Assembly: GCA_026392045.1 (NCBI GenBank)
Contig: JAPLCU010000018.1
Location: 1-64,000, forward strand
Length of the DNA: 64,000 nucleotides
Origin: Armatimonadota bacterium
GTDB lineage: Bacteria > Armatimonadota > UBA5829
Direction: 5' to 3'
Positions 40,753-49,645 of the stretch are shown here, piece by piece (within the stretch, counting starts at the first letter, position 1; each line of letters opens with the position of its first letter). The position numbers and the translations under genes were made by a program. The notes below the pieces were generated by a model that saw only the letters and a program-made list of their open reading frames with translations, had not been told where the DNA came from and ran no database searches.

Positions 40753-41252
40753 AACGCCAAATAGATCATCTTGAGCGAATCCCCGGCGGGGCAATTATAA
40801 CTACAACGGTCGATAAGGTTCTTGAATGGGGCCGTGAATCGTCGTTGTGGTATTTCGCTTTCGGGCTTGCGTGCTGCGCTATCGAAGTGCTTATGGCTGC
40901 GGGCGCCGCGAGATTTGATCTGGACAGATTCGGGATGATGTTCCGCGCGACCCCCAGGCAATCCGACCTGATGATAGTTGCTGGCACGGTCACAAAGAAA
41001 ATGGCTCCAAGGGTGAAGCTCCTTTACGAGCAAATGGCTGAGCCGCGCTACGTGATAGCAACCGGCAGCTGTGCCTGCGCGGGTGGGCCGTTCGCCGATT
41101 CTTATGCCGTGCTGAAGGGGGTCGACAAGATCATCCCGGTAGACGTCTACGTCCCAGGCTGCCCGCCCCGCCCCGAAGCTCTGATGTTTGCTGTGCAGCA
41201 GCTAAAGGAGAAGATGCGCGAAGAAGTCAAAGAGAAGCACGCGAAGAAATAG
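40743..41252 (+). CDS. nuoB: NADH-quinone oxidoreductase subunit B
   Basis: [62 protein letters not shown]. Confidence 0.97.
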   Translation: MEVERQIDHLERIPGGAIITTTVDKVLEWGRESSLWYFAFGLACCAIEVLMAAGAARFDLDRFGMMFRATPRQSDLMIVAGTVTKKMAPRVKLLYEQMAEPRYVIATGSCACAGGPFADSYAVLKGVDKIIPVDVYVPGCPPRPEALMFAVQQLKEKMREEVKEKHAKK

Positions 41253-41293
41253 TTTTGAGTTATGAATTATGAGTTCTGAATTGGGGATCAACC

Positions 41294-41455
41294 GTGAAGC
41301 TTAAAGTTGTGATACACGAAGAAAAGACCGGCGGGTTCTGGGCTGAAGTTCCGGCTATTCCGGGCTGCGCGACTCAGGGTGATACTTTTGAGGAACTTCT
41401 TCAGAATGTTTACGAGGCGGTCGAAGGTTGTTTGGCGGTAGACGTTGCGGCTTAA
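41294..41455 (+). CDS. HicB-like antitoxin-type protein (not in supplied ORF track)
   Basis: GTG 41294 to TAA 41455: [53 protein letters not shown]. Confidence 0.8.
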   Translation: MKLKVVIHEEKTGGFWAEVPAIPGCATQGDTFEELLQNVYEAVEGCLAVDVAA

Positions 41456-41474
41456 ATAGTGGAGTATAGAACTA

Positions 41475-41786
41475 ATGAGCGCCCGAATCCAGTTTGATAA
41501 TGAGAAAATAGCGGAGTTTTGCAAGAGACAGGCAATAGTGGAGTTTTCTCTGTTTGGCTCTGTGTTACGAGACGATTTCGGGCCGCAGAGCGACGTGGAT
41601 GTGCTCGTGAAATTCGAGCCCAGCGCTAAGCTTAGCCTTTTTGATATGGTGCGAATGGAAAACGAACTTAGTGAGCTATTGGGCCGCAAGATTGATCTTG
41701 TTGAGCGAAAGGCTGTTGAGCAAAGCGAAAATTATATTCGGCGAAAGCATATTCTGAGTAATCTGGAGCAAGTTTATGTGGCGTGA
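41475..41786 (+). CDS. MntA-type nucleotidyltransferase (antitoxin of MntA/HepT-type module)
   Basis: LFGSVLRDDFGPQSDVDVLVKFEPSAKLSLFDMVRMENELSELLGRKIDLV. Confidence 0.9.
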   Translation: MSARIQFDNEKIAEFCKRQAIVEFSLFGSVLRDDFGPQSDVDVLVKFEPSAKLSLFDMVRMENELSELLGRKIDLVERKAVEQSENYIRRKHILSNLEQVYVA

Positions 41787-42117
41787 TGATGCATATCTGC
41801 TAGATATTATCATCTCATCGCGAAAGGTGTTGAAATATTCTGACGGCCTATCGCAAGCAGAGTTTGACAGTGACGAAATTGTCCAGAATGCTATAATGCG
41901 AATGCTAGAGATTATTGGCGAAGCGGCGCGTCGAGTTTCACAGGAGACACGCGATGCCCACGCTGATATTCCCTGGGCTGGCATGATCGGTATGCGGAAC
42001 CGTCTAATTCATGAGTATTTTCGAATTGATGCTCAAAAGGTTTGGGAAACAATCCAAGAGGATATTCCGGCTCTTGTAGCATTGATAGAACCTTTGTTAC
42101 CACCTGATGCAAAATAG
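41776..42117 (+). CDS. HepT-like HEPN ribonuclease toxin
   Basis: RMLEIIGEAARRVSQE...IPWAGMIGMRNRLIHEYFRID (Rx4-6H); overlaps the MNT gene. Confidence 0.92.
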   Translation: MWRDDAYLLDIIISSRKVLKYSDGLSQAEFDSDEIVQNAIMRMLEIIGEAARRVSQETRDAHADIPWAGMIGMRNRLIHEYFRIDAQKVWETIQEDIPALVALIEPLLPPDAK

Positions 42118-42162
42118 AGGTAATGCCCATGAATGTCCGAATCTGAGAGAGGAATCACATAG

Positions 42163-42408
42163 ATGTTAGCAAACGTAATCTGCGTAGCTTTTCTATCCCT
42201 TGCGTCACTCCTGATATTTCTGAAGAAGGAAGATCGCACTGGCAGGTCTAGTTTCTTTGTGTTTACAGTCGGATTCGCTCTGATGGCGATAGGATTTGCC
42301 ACAAAGGGAATGTCAATTACACCCGGTTTGACACTTATCGTAATCGGTTTCGGCTGGATACTTTTGGATGCTTATGGCTGCCTTGAATGGACAAAGCGGC
42401 GCAGATGA
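42163..42408 (+). CDS. Small membrane hypothetical protein
   Basis: 81 aa with 2-3 hydrophobic segments. Confidence 0.5.
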   Translation: MLANVICVAFLSLASLLIFLKKEDRTGRSSFFVFTVGFALMAIGFATKGMSITPGLTLIVIGFGWILLDAYGCLEWTKRRR

Positions 42409-42451
42409 TAATGACTGTTGACTGTCGACCGTCGACTGAGGACTTAAAACA

Positions 42452-42889
42452 ATGTCTGAACTAATAGAAAAAGCAATAAGAGACGCATTCCCGGAGGCGG
42501 TTATAGATAGCCGCGACAATTTCGGGGTGCTCAATATCAAGATCGACGCTGGGGCGCTGTTGGGTGTTTGCGAGATGTTGAAGTCGGCTCACGGCTTCGA
42601 TTATCTTGCGGATGTGACGGCTATCGACTGGAAAGATAGGATTGAAGTCGTTTACCAGCTTACCGCTCTCGTTTCGAATACGAAAATTGCGCTGCGAGTA
42701 GATTTAGACGCCAATAAGCCCGAGGTGGACTCTGTGGTATCCGTCTGGAAGGGCGCAAATTATCAAGAAAGAGAAGTATTCGACCTGATGGGGGTCGTTT
42801 TTAAGGGTCACCCCGACCTGCGGCGCATTCTGCTGCCGGAGGATTGGGAAGGTCACCCATTGAGGAAAGATTATGTCATCCCGGATTAG
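42452..42889 (+). CDS. nuoC: NADH-quinone oxidoreductase subunit C
   Basis: ANYQEREVFDLMGVVFKGHPDLRRILLPEDWEGHPLRKDY. Confidence 0.96.
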   Translation: MSELIEKAIRDAFPEAVIDSRDNFGVLNIKIDAGALLGVCEMLKSAHGFDYLADVTAIDWKDRIEVVYQLTALVSNTKIALRVDLDANKPEVDSVVSVWKGANYQEREVFDLMGVVFKGHPDLRRILLPEDWEGHPLRKDYVIPD

Positions 42890-43979
42890 AACCGATGTTT
42901 TAGAACTGAATATGGGCCCGCAGCACCCCAGCACACACGGCGTGCTTCGTCTTGCTCTAAAAATTGATGGCGAGGTGGTTGTAGATTGCGACCCGGATAT
43001 GGGTTATCTGCACCGCGGCATCGAGAAATTGGCTGAGATGAGGACTTATCTGCAGTTTATGCCCATCACGGACAGGCTGGATTACATCGCATCTATGCTC
43101 CAAAACCAGGCGTATGTCGGCGCTATCGAAAAGCTCGGCAACATTGAAGTGCCTGAGCGCGCTGAGTATATCCGCGTGATAATGGCGGAGTTACAGCGAA
43201 TTGCGAGCCATCTCATCTTCTTTGGGGCATTTGGCTTGGACCTCGGCGCGACCACCCCGTTCCTTTATTGTATCCGCGAACGCGAAGACATCCTTGATAT
43301 ATTCGAAATGGTCTGCGGCGCAAGGCTTACTTATAACTATTTCAGGCCGGGAGGAGTATCGCGAGACTTGCCCGCCGGTTTTCACGCAAAAGTGAAAGCT
43401 TACATCAAAAAGCAGCGCGAAAAGCTGCCTGAATACGATGATTTGCTCACCGGCAACCAAATATTTATCGCGCGAACCCGCAATGTCGGGTATATATCAC
43501 CCGAAGACGCGGTAAACTATTCGCTCAGCGGCCCGAACTTGCGTGGTTCGGGAACAGCTTATGATGTGCGCAAGGTCGATCCATATTCTGTTTATGACAA
43601 GCTGGATTGGAAAGTGATCACGCGAACCGAGGGCGATGTGCAGGCGCGGTTCCTGTGCAGGTGCGCAGAAATTCGCCAGAGCCTTAACATGGTTGAGCAG
43701 GCGCTGGATATGATGCCTGAGGGTGAGCTCAAATGCAAGCTGCCGGCAAGGCTCAAGTTGCCCGAGGGCGAGGTTTATCATCATATAGAGTCTGCCAGGG
43801 GCGATCTTGGGGTATATCTTGTAAGTGACGGCGCCGACAAACCGTATCGCCTGAAATGGCGCGCGCCGTCATTTATCAACCTGGGTGCGCTCAATGCGAT
43901 GTGCGCCAACTGGAAAATAGCAGACATAGTCGCGATTTTGGGAAGTCTGGACATAGTGCTGGGTGAGATAGACCGATAA
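42873..43979 (+). CDS. nuoD: NADH-quinone oxidoreductase subunit D
   Basis: LNMGPQHPSTHGVLRLALKIDGEVVVDCDPDMGYLHRGIEKLAE. Confidence 0.97.
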   Translation: MSSRIRTDVLELNMGPQHPSTHGVLRLALKIDGEVVVDCDPDMGYLHRGIEKLAEMRTYLQFMPITDRLDYIASMLQNQAYVGAIEKLGNIEVPERAEYIRVIMAELQRIASHLIFFGAFGLDLGATTPFLYCIREREDILDIFEMVCGARLTYNYFRPGGVSRDLPAGFHAKVKAYIKKQREKLPEYDDLLTGNQIFIARTRNVGYISPEDAVNYSLSGPNLRGSGTAYDVRKVDPYSVYDKLDWKVITRTEGDVQARFLCRCAEIRQSLNMVEQALDMMPEGELKCKLPARLKLPEGEVYHHIESARGDLGVYLVSDGADKPYRLKWRAPSFINLGALNAMCANWKIADIVAILGSLDIVLGEIDR

Positions 43980-43987
43980 TCAGCCTT

Positions 43988-44014
43988 GCTTCGGGATAAA
44001 AAGCATCCCGAAGC
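43988..44014. repeat. Family F hairpin GCTTCGGGAT/ATCCCGAAGC preceded by CAGCCTT
   Basis: cagccttGCTTCGGGATaaaaagcATCCCGAAGC. Confidence 0.8.
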
Positions 44015-44103
44015 ATCAAATAAAGGAATTTATTGTCTTGTTGCGGAACGCATAATTTATAAATCATTTTTCTTAATTCATAATAGAAAGGGGGTGATAC
44101 TAG

Positions 44104-45282
44104 ATGGCTTTTAGTAGCAAAAAGGTAAGGCCGCTATTCACCCTGGTATTCGCGATTCTGGGCGGCGTGGCAGGAAACGCGTATGTTTCGTCTCTGCTTA
44201 ATTTAATAAAAGCTAAAGATCATAACCTATTTGGAATAATCCCCATTAATCAAACACCTCTGAACTCAAATGAGCAGGCGACCCTCTACGTCGGCTTCAT
44301 TATTCTGGGTGCGCTGTTCGGCTTTATGGCCGAGCGCATTGCGTATGTTCAGGCAGCAAAGACACGTTTGAAATTAGAGAGCATGGCCGCGCAAGATAAG
44401 ATCGCAGTGGTTGTGGGGCTTTTGGTAGGTCTGTTGCTTACCGCTCTGATAGTGAGTATTCTCAAGATTCCGCTGTATATGTGGTGGGTGAATATAATAC
44501 TGGCTGTTTTGCTCTGCTACATTTCTGTGGCAGCGGCAGATAGCCTTAAAGAACAGGTGCGCTTTTACTTCCCTGGTTCAATGCCTTCAATGAAAGGGGA
44601 CTACAAATCGGCTAGCCGTCCCAAGATCCTCGACACCAACGTTATCATAGATGGCCGCATAGCGGACATTGCTAAGGCCGGTTTTGTTGAGGGACCAATT
44701 TATGTGCCGAAGTTCATATTGGAAGAGCTTCAGCAGATAGCCGATTCCAGCGATTCGCTCAAGCGCGCGCGGGGCAGGCGAGGCCTGGATATTCTCAACC
44801 AGATGCAGAAAGAAATGGAACTTATTATTCCGGAGTTCGAGGCGGACTCTTCCGACGAAGAAGTGGATGCGCGGCTCGTTAGGGTTGCGCGAGAGGTCAT
44901 CGGCATAATCGTTACAAACGACTACAACCTGAACCGCGTGGCGGAGCTGCAGGGAGTGGAAGTGATGAATATAAACGAACTCGCAAACGCCCTGAAGCCG
45001 GTTGTGCTGCCGGGCGAAGAGATGCGGGTTATAATCATTCGCGAAGGCAAAGAAAAAGAACAGGGCATCGGTTACCTGGACGATGGCACGATGATCGTTG
45101 TAGAGGGCGCCAGACGGCTCATTGGCGAGTCGCTATTGGTCTGCGTAACCAGTGTTTTGCAGACCGTGCAGGGCAAAATGATCTTCGGAAAGATCAAAGA
45201 CGATGCAGAACAGGAAAACGAGAGCTTTGAGGATAGCATCCGCTCTTATTCCGGCGGCAGGCCAAGGAAAAAGATTCGGTAA
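44104..45282 (+). CDS. PIN/TRAM domain membrane protein (YacL-type)
   Basis: PKILDTNVIIDGRIADIAKAGFVEGPIYVPKFILEELQQIADSSDSLKRARGRRGLDIL; C-terminal TRAM-like. Confidence 0.92.
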   Translation: MAFSSKKVRPLFTLVFAILGGVAGNAYVSSLLNLIKAKDHNLFGIIPINQTPLNSNEQATLYVGFIILGALFGFMAERIAYVQAAKTRLKLESMAAQDKIAVVVGLLVGLLLTALIVSILKIPLYMWWVNIILAVLLCYISVAAADSLKEQVRFYFPGSMPSMKGDYKSASRPKILDTNVIIDGRIADIAKAGFVEGPIYVPKFILEELQQIADSSDSLKRARGRRGLDILNQMQKEMELIIPEFEADSSDEEVDARLVRVAREVIGIIVTNDYNLNRVAELQGVEVMNINELANALKPVVLPGEEMRVIIIREGKEKEQGIGYLDDGTMIVVEGARRLIGESLLVCVTSVLQTVQGKMIFGKIKDDAEQENESFEDSIRSYSGGRPRKKIR

Positions 45283-46438
45283 GGGCTCAAACAAAGTCTT
45301 CTCCACTATTGCGGGGAAGCCGATTCTTGCCCATACCATATCCGTATTCGAGGCTTGCGAAGCCGTCAACGAAATAGTGCTGGTAATAGGCCGGCAAGAA
45401 CTCGAAGCGGCTGGCGATTTGGTTGGCCGCTTCGGTTTTCAAAAGGTGCGCCATATAGTGCCGGGTGGAAACCACCGCCAGGATTCCGTGAGCCGGGGCC
45501 TTGAGATGGTCACCGGAGATGTGGTGGCAATACACGATGCCGTCAGACCGATGGTGACCTGCGAAATCATCGAGCGCTCAATCGATGAAGCAAGAAATAC
45601 GGGAGCATGTATAGCTGCGGTGCCGGTCGTCGACACCATCAAATCCGCCGCACCTGATCTACTTGATCGTCGGGGAAATCTCGATCGTCGGGGAAATCTG
45701 TTCCCCGACGCACCTGATTTGATCGTGGAAAGCACTGTCGATAGATCGAACCTCTACGCCGTGCAGACCCCGCAGACATTTCAGACCGACCTCATTCGCC
45801 GTGCATTCCAATTGGCGTTTGCTGATAACTTTTATGCTACTGATGATGCGGCGCTTGTAGAAAGAATGGGGCATAAAGTCAGTATTGTGCCAGGATCTTA
45901 TGACAACATCAAAATTACAACCCAAGCCGACCTGGAGCTTGCCATTATGAAGCTCGGCGGCGGTGAGACCAGAACCGGAATGGGCTTCGACGTGCATACG
46001 CTCGTGGAAGGCCGAAGACTCATCTTGGGTGGGGTCGAAATACCTTACGAGCTGGGCTTGTTGGGGCATTCGGACGCGGATGTGATGCTCCACGCGATAG
46101 CGGACGCATGTTTGGGAGCGGCGGCGATGGGCGACATCGGCAGGCGCTTCCCCGACACCGACCCCAAATATAAAGGCATATCCAGCCTCACATTACTCAA
46201 ACATGTGGCCGATATTCTAGCAACGGACGGCTGGCGGATAGTGAATGTGGACGCCACCCTCGCGGCTGAAAGACCCAAGATCGCTAAATACGTTCCAGAC
46301 ATGATCAGCGGCATCGCCGCGTGTCTGGGTGTTGACGTGAGCCGAGTCAGCATTAAAGCCACTACGACTGAGAAGCTCGGCTACATAGGTCGAAGCGAAG
46401 GAATGGCATGCTGGGCCGTTGTAACCGTTTCGCGTTGA
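45203..46438 (+). CDS. ispDF: Bifunctional IspD/IspF isoprenoid biosynthesis enzyme
   Basis: ALIPAAGQGKRFG (IspD) and RTGMGFDVHTLVEGRRLILGGVEIPYELGLLGHSDADVMLHAIADACLGAAAMGDIGRRFPDTD (IspF); start may be TTG 45227. Confidence 0.96.
   Translation: MQNRKTRALRIASALIPAAGQGKRFGKGSNKVFSTIAGKPILAHTISVFEACEAVNEIVLVIGRQELEAAGDLVGRFGFQKVRHIVPGGNHRQDSVSRGLEMVTGDVVAIHDAVRPMVTCEIIERSIDEARNTGACIAAVPVVDTIKSAAPDLLDRRGNLDRRGNLFPDAPDLIVESTVDRSNLYAVQTPQTFQTDLIRRAFQLAFADNFYATDDAALVERMGHKVSIVPGSYDNIKITTQADLELAIMKLGGGETRTGMGFDVHTLVEGRRLILGGVEIPYELGLLGHSDADVMLHAIADACLGAAAMGDIGRRFPDTDPKYKGISSLTLLKHVADILATDGWRIVNVDATLAAERPKIAKYVPDMISGIAACLGVDVSRVSIKATTTEKLGYIGRSEGMACWAVVTVSR
45649..45718 (+). repeat. 60-bp palindromic insertion in ispD flanked by 10-bp direct repeats
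   Basis: CGCACCTGAT at 45649-45658 and 45709-45718; hairpin CGTCGGGGAA-ATCTG-TTCCCCGACG at 45686-45710. Confidence 0.9.
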
Positions 46439-46552
46439 CAGCTCACTCTTGATGAATACAATGTGAGCATGCTGAGCTCCGTCGAAGTATGCGGCTGCGA
46501 AGAAACATGTAACTAAACTTGACCGCGCCCTTCGACGGAGCTCAGGATGCTG
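46439..46552 (+). repeat. ~112-bp MITE-like element, family D copy 1
   Basis: GCATGCTGAGCTCCGTCGAAG...CTTCGACGGAGCTCAGGATGC; inverted copy at 53718-53830. Confidence 0.88.
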
Positions 46553-47127
46553 GTTTGTACGTGTATTCTCACGAAGAGAAGGGCAAACATTTTGAAGTTA
46601 CTGAGGCCCTTAGCAGCTACGCGGACAAGAAGCTGCAGAAGCTCGAGAAACACTTTCACGATCTGAAAGAAGCAGTCGTTACGCTTAGCGTGCAGCGTGG
46701 GATGCACGTTGTTGAAGTTCAGCTTGAGGGCGACGGCATTACGCTTCGCGCTGAAGAGCGACGCGTTACCGATATGTATGAGTCTATCGACAAGGTAGTT
46801 GAAAAGCTGGAATCGAGAATTACGAAGTTCAAGGGCAAACTTCACGGTAAGACCATCCATGAAGGCCCTAAGGCAAAAACGCTCATCAAAAACAGCATCA
46901 GAACTGAAGCTTTTGGGGAGGAAGGCGAAGAGGGCGAAATCGATGAAGAGCCTAGCGTGGTGAGAACCAAGCGCTTTGCTATGAAGCCGATGACCCCCGA
47001 AGAAGCAGCACAAAAAATGGAACTGCTGCATCACACATTCTTCGTGTTCCGAAACTCACAGACCGAGGATGTGAATGTCGTTTACAAGCGAGATGACGGA
47101 AATTACGGTCTGATCGAGCCAGCGTAG
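46519..47127 (+). CDS. hpf: Ribosome hibernation-promoting factor
   Basis: GKHFEVTEALSSYADKKLQKLEKHF; C-terminal KRFAMKPMTPEEAAQKMELLHHTFFVFRNSQTEDVNVVYKRDDGNYGLI. Confidence 0.93.
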   Translation: MTAPFDGAQDAGLYVYSHEEKGKHFEVTEALSSYADKKLQKLEKHFHDLKEAVVTLSVQRGMHVVEVQLEGDGITLRAEERRVTDMYESIDKVVEKLESRITKFKGKLHGKTIHEGPKAKTLIKNSIRTEAFGEEGEEGEIDEEPSVVRTKRFAMKPMTPEEAAQKMELLHHTFFVFRNSQTEDVNVVYKRDDGNYGLIEPA

Positions 47128-47246
47128 CACAAAAATAATATCTGAGATTTGGAAGACCTGAAGGTCAAAAGGCTATGGCTACGCATTTATGCGGCTTCCA
47201 AACTTTTTGGCCTTTTAGTTTAATACTATATAAGGAGCAACACCAA

Positions 47247-48194
47247 ATGATCATCACTACCAATCAACTCTTTGAGCAGGCCTATGGCAAGTATGCTATC
47301 GGCGCTTACAACATCAACAATGCCGAGCAGACCATGGGCTTGTTCCGCGGCTGTCTGGACTCCAAGGCCCCGTTCATCATTCAGATTTCCAAGGGCGCAC
47401 GCAACTATACAAACAAGTTGATGCTTGAGTCTATGATCCGCGCTGCTGACCAGATTTTCCCGGACGCCGTCTTTGCCGTGCATCTTGATCATGGCGACGA
47501 AGCCGCCTGCTACGACTGCATCAAGTCCGGCTTCTATTCATCGGTTATGATTGATGCCAGCCATGAAGATTTTGAAGGCAACATCGCCACCACCAAGCGC
47601 GTTGTGGATGCTGCTCATGCCAAGGGCATCAGCGTTGAAGCTGAGCTTGGCCAACTGGGCGGCGTTGAAGAAGATATTCAGGTTTCTGAAGATAAGGCTC
47701 ACTTGACCGATCCAATACAGGCCGCCGAGTTCATTGAGCGCACCGGATGCGACAGCCTAGCTTGCGCAATCGGTACCAGCCATGGCGCTTTCAAGTTCGC
47801 TGGAAGCCAGGGACTGCACTTTGAAGTTGTTGAAGCTATCCAGAAGCTCAAGCCGGGCTACCCGCTGGTTATGCACGGTTCTTCCTCGGTTCCGCAGGAC
47901 GAAGTTGAGAGAATCAATGCTGCCGGCGGCGCGCTCAAGGGCGCCAAGGGCGTAGATGCCAATCAATATCTGCCTGCCGCCAAGCTTGGCGTGTGCAAGA
48001 TCAATATTGATACAGATGGCCGCTTGGTGTGGACCCGCGTTCATCGCGAGTTCTTCCGCGACAAGCCCGAAGTATTCGACTTCAGACCGATTGGCATAGT
48101 CTTCATGGACGAGTATGCAAAGTTCATCGCCAGCCGAAACGTGCTCTTGGGCTCCGCCGGTCATCTCGATGAAGTGCGCGCCTCCATTAAGTAA
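47247..48194 (+). CDS. Class II fructose-bisphosphate (ketose-bisphosphate) aldolase
   Basis: YAIGAYNINNAEQTMGLFRGC; VHLDHGDEAACYDCIKSGFYSSVMIDASHEDFEGN. Confidence 0.94.
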   Translation: MIITTNQLFEQAYGKYAIGAYNINNAEQTMGLFRGCLDSKAPFIIQISKGARNYTNKLMLESMIRAADQIFPDAVFAVHLDHGDEAACYDCIKSGFYSSVMIDASHEDFEGNIATTKRVVDAAHAKGISVEAELGQLGGVEEDIQVSEDKAHLTDPIQAAEFIERTGCDSLACAIGTSHGAFKFAGSQGLHFEVVEAIQKLKPGYPLVMHGSSSVPQDEVERINAAGGALKGAKGVDANQYLPAAKLGVCKINIDTDGRLVWTRVHREFFRDKPEVFDFRPIGIVFMDEYAKFIASRNVLLGSAGHLDEVRASIK

Positions 48195-48211
48195 ATCAAA
48201 ACGACCATTTA

Positions 48212-48240
48212 TCCCTCCAGGCATAATGTCTGGGGGGATT
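48212..48240 (+). terminator. Terminator-like hairpin
   Basis: ATCCCTCCAG-GCATAATGT-CTGGGGGGAT after the aldolase gene; no strong T-run. Confidence 0.5.
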
Positions 48241-48311
48241 TGGCGTAACTCATCGCTATGTCATCGGCTGCTGCAAAGCTGATGGCTGATTGCTGAAAGC
48301 GCTTTGCCAAT

Positions 48312-49262
48312 ATGATAACTACCGTAACACTCAACCCATCGATTGATAAGACTATCTATATCTCCAAACTGATTCCAAATGACACCAATCGGGTCACTAA
48401 TGTAGAGATGGATGCCGGCGGCAAGGGGATCAATTGTGCGCGAATGCTTAGAAGGCTTGGCGTTGAGACCACTGTGGTTGCGATGCTTGGCGGCAAATCC
48501 GGCGACTTTGTGGCAAGCGTGCTTAAAAATGAAGGCATCTGCCTTGAGGCAATTACCACTAAAACAAACACCCGCTCGTGTGTCTGCGTGGAAGAATCCA
48601 CCGGAGCGCCGCCTACCACGTTCAATGAGCGCGGCGGTCCAATTGAGCACAAAGAGCTTGTGGACTTGCTTGAACTTGCAAAAAACGTCTCACGCGAGAG
48701 CAGCTATGTGGTCTTTGGCGGCAGTGTGCCGCCTGGGATTAACGATGACATCTACAGAGTTTTGATAGACATTGCCAGCGCTGGCGGAGCAAAATCGATA
48801 TTGGATGCCGACGGGCTGGCGTTGGTTGAAGGCCTTAAGGCTAAGCCATACATGATCAAGCCGAATCGCGAAGAAGTGGAGCGGCTGCTGGGAGTTGAGT
48901 TCGTGTCCAAGTCAGATGTAGCTCGCGCGGCGCTCACCCTGGGGGAACGCGGTATAGAACTGGTTGTTATTTCCCTTGGTAAACAGGGCGCGATGGCCTG
49001 CCAAGATGGAATAATATATTATGCCCAACCGCCAGAGGTGAAGGTGGTCAGCACGATAGGGTCAGGCGATTCAATGATCGCGGGAGTGCTGTGCGCCCTG
49101 GAAAACGGGGCAGGCGTTGATGAAGCTCTCAAACTTGGCTGCGCTGCCGGCGCTGCAACCGCTATGAGTAATGGCGCGGATATTGGCGCTAAGGCCGATG
49201 TTTATGAGCTTTTATCGCAGATTCGAGTGTCTAAAATAAAGCCTTCTCCAATTACCCATTGA
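48312..49262 (+). CDS. PfkB-family hexose kinase (1-phosphofructokinase type)
   Basis: TVTLNPSIDKTIYISKLIPNDTNRV; GGKGINCARMLRRLG; GSGDSMIAGVLCALENG. Confidence 0.93.
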   Translation: MITTVTLNPSIDKTIYISKLIPNDTNRVTNVEMDAGGKGINCARMLRRLGVETTVVAMLGGKSGDFVASVLKNEGICLEAITTKTNTRSCVCVEESTGAPPTTFNERGGPIEHKELVDLLELAKNVSRESSYVVFGGSVPPGINDDIYRVLIDIASAGGAKSILDADGLALVEGLKAKPYMIKPNREEVERLLGVEFVSKSDVARAALTLGERGIELVVISLGKQGAMACQDGIIYYAQPPEVKVVSTIGSGDSMIAGVLCALENGAGVDEALKLGCAAGAATAMSNGADIGAKADVYELLSQIRVSKIKPSPITH

Positions 49263-49324
49263 CATTATCTCGAGTTCCGGTTACATTGATACATGGTGGG
49301 AAGAACTCAAGAGGTAAATGAGCT

Positions 49325-49645
49325 ATGAAACTCGCTGCGTTCAGGAAGCTTGTAAATGCAGAGTTTGGCGCGAGGCTTGAGCACGCCACCCCTGCGAACG
49401 TCCGAGAGTTCCTGGATCAAATGGATGGTGATCTTCTGCCGGATGCAATCTCCAGCAGGATCATTTTGGATGAGCCATGTTCTTCTTATGAGGAAGTAAT
49501 TCGGGATTTCTTCGCGCAAATTCTGGAAATGCCCTCAGAAGAAGCAATTGTGGCGCTTTGGACGCTGTCGTTCTACCTCGCTTTCTCGGCGATCGAGTCT
49601 CAATATGCAGACCGATTCGCGCCTCTGTTTCAGGAAATGGATTAG
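49325..49645 (+). CDS. Hypothetical protein
   Basis: 106-aa ORF between same-strand kinase and convergent MFS gene. Confidence 0.5.
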   Translation: MKLAAFRKLVNAEFGARLEHATPANVREFLDQMDGDLLPDAISSRIILDEPCSSYEEVIRDFFAQILEMPSEEAIVALWTLSFYLAFSAIESQYADRFAPLFQEMD

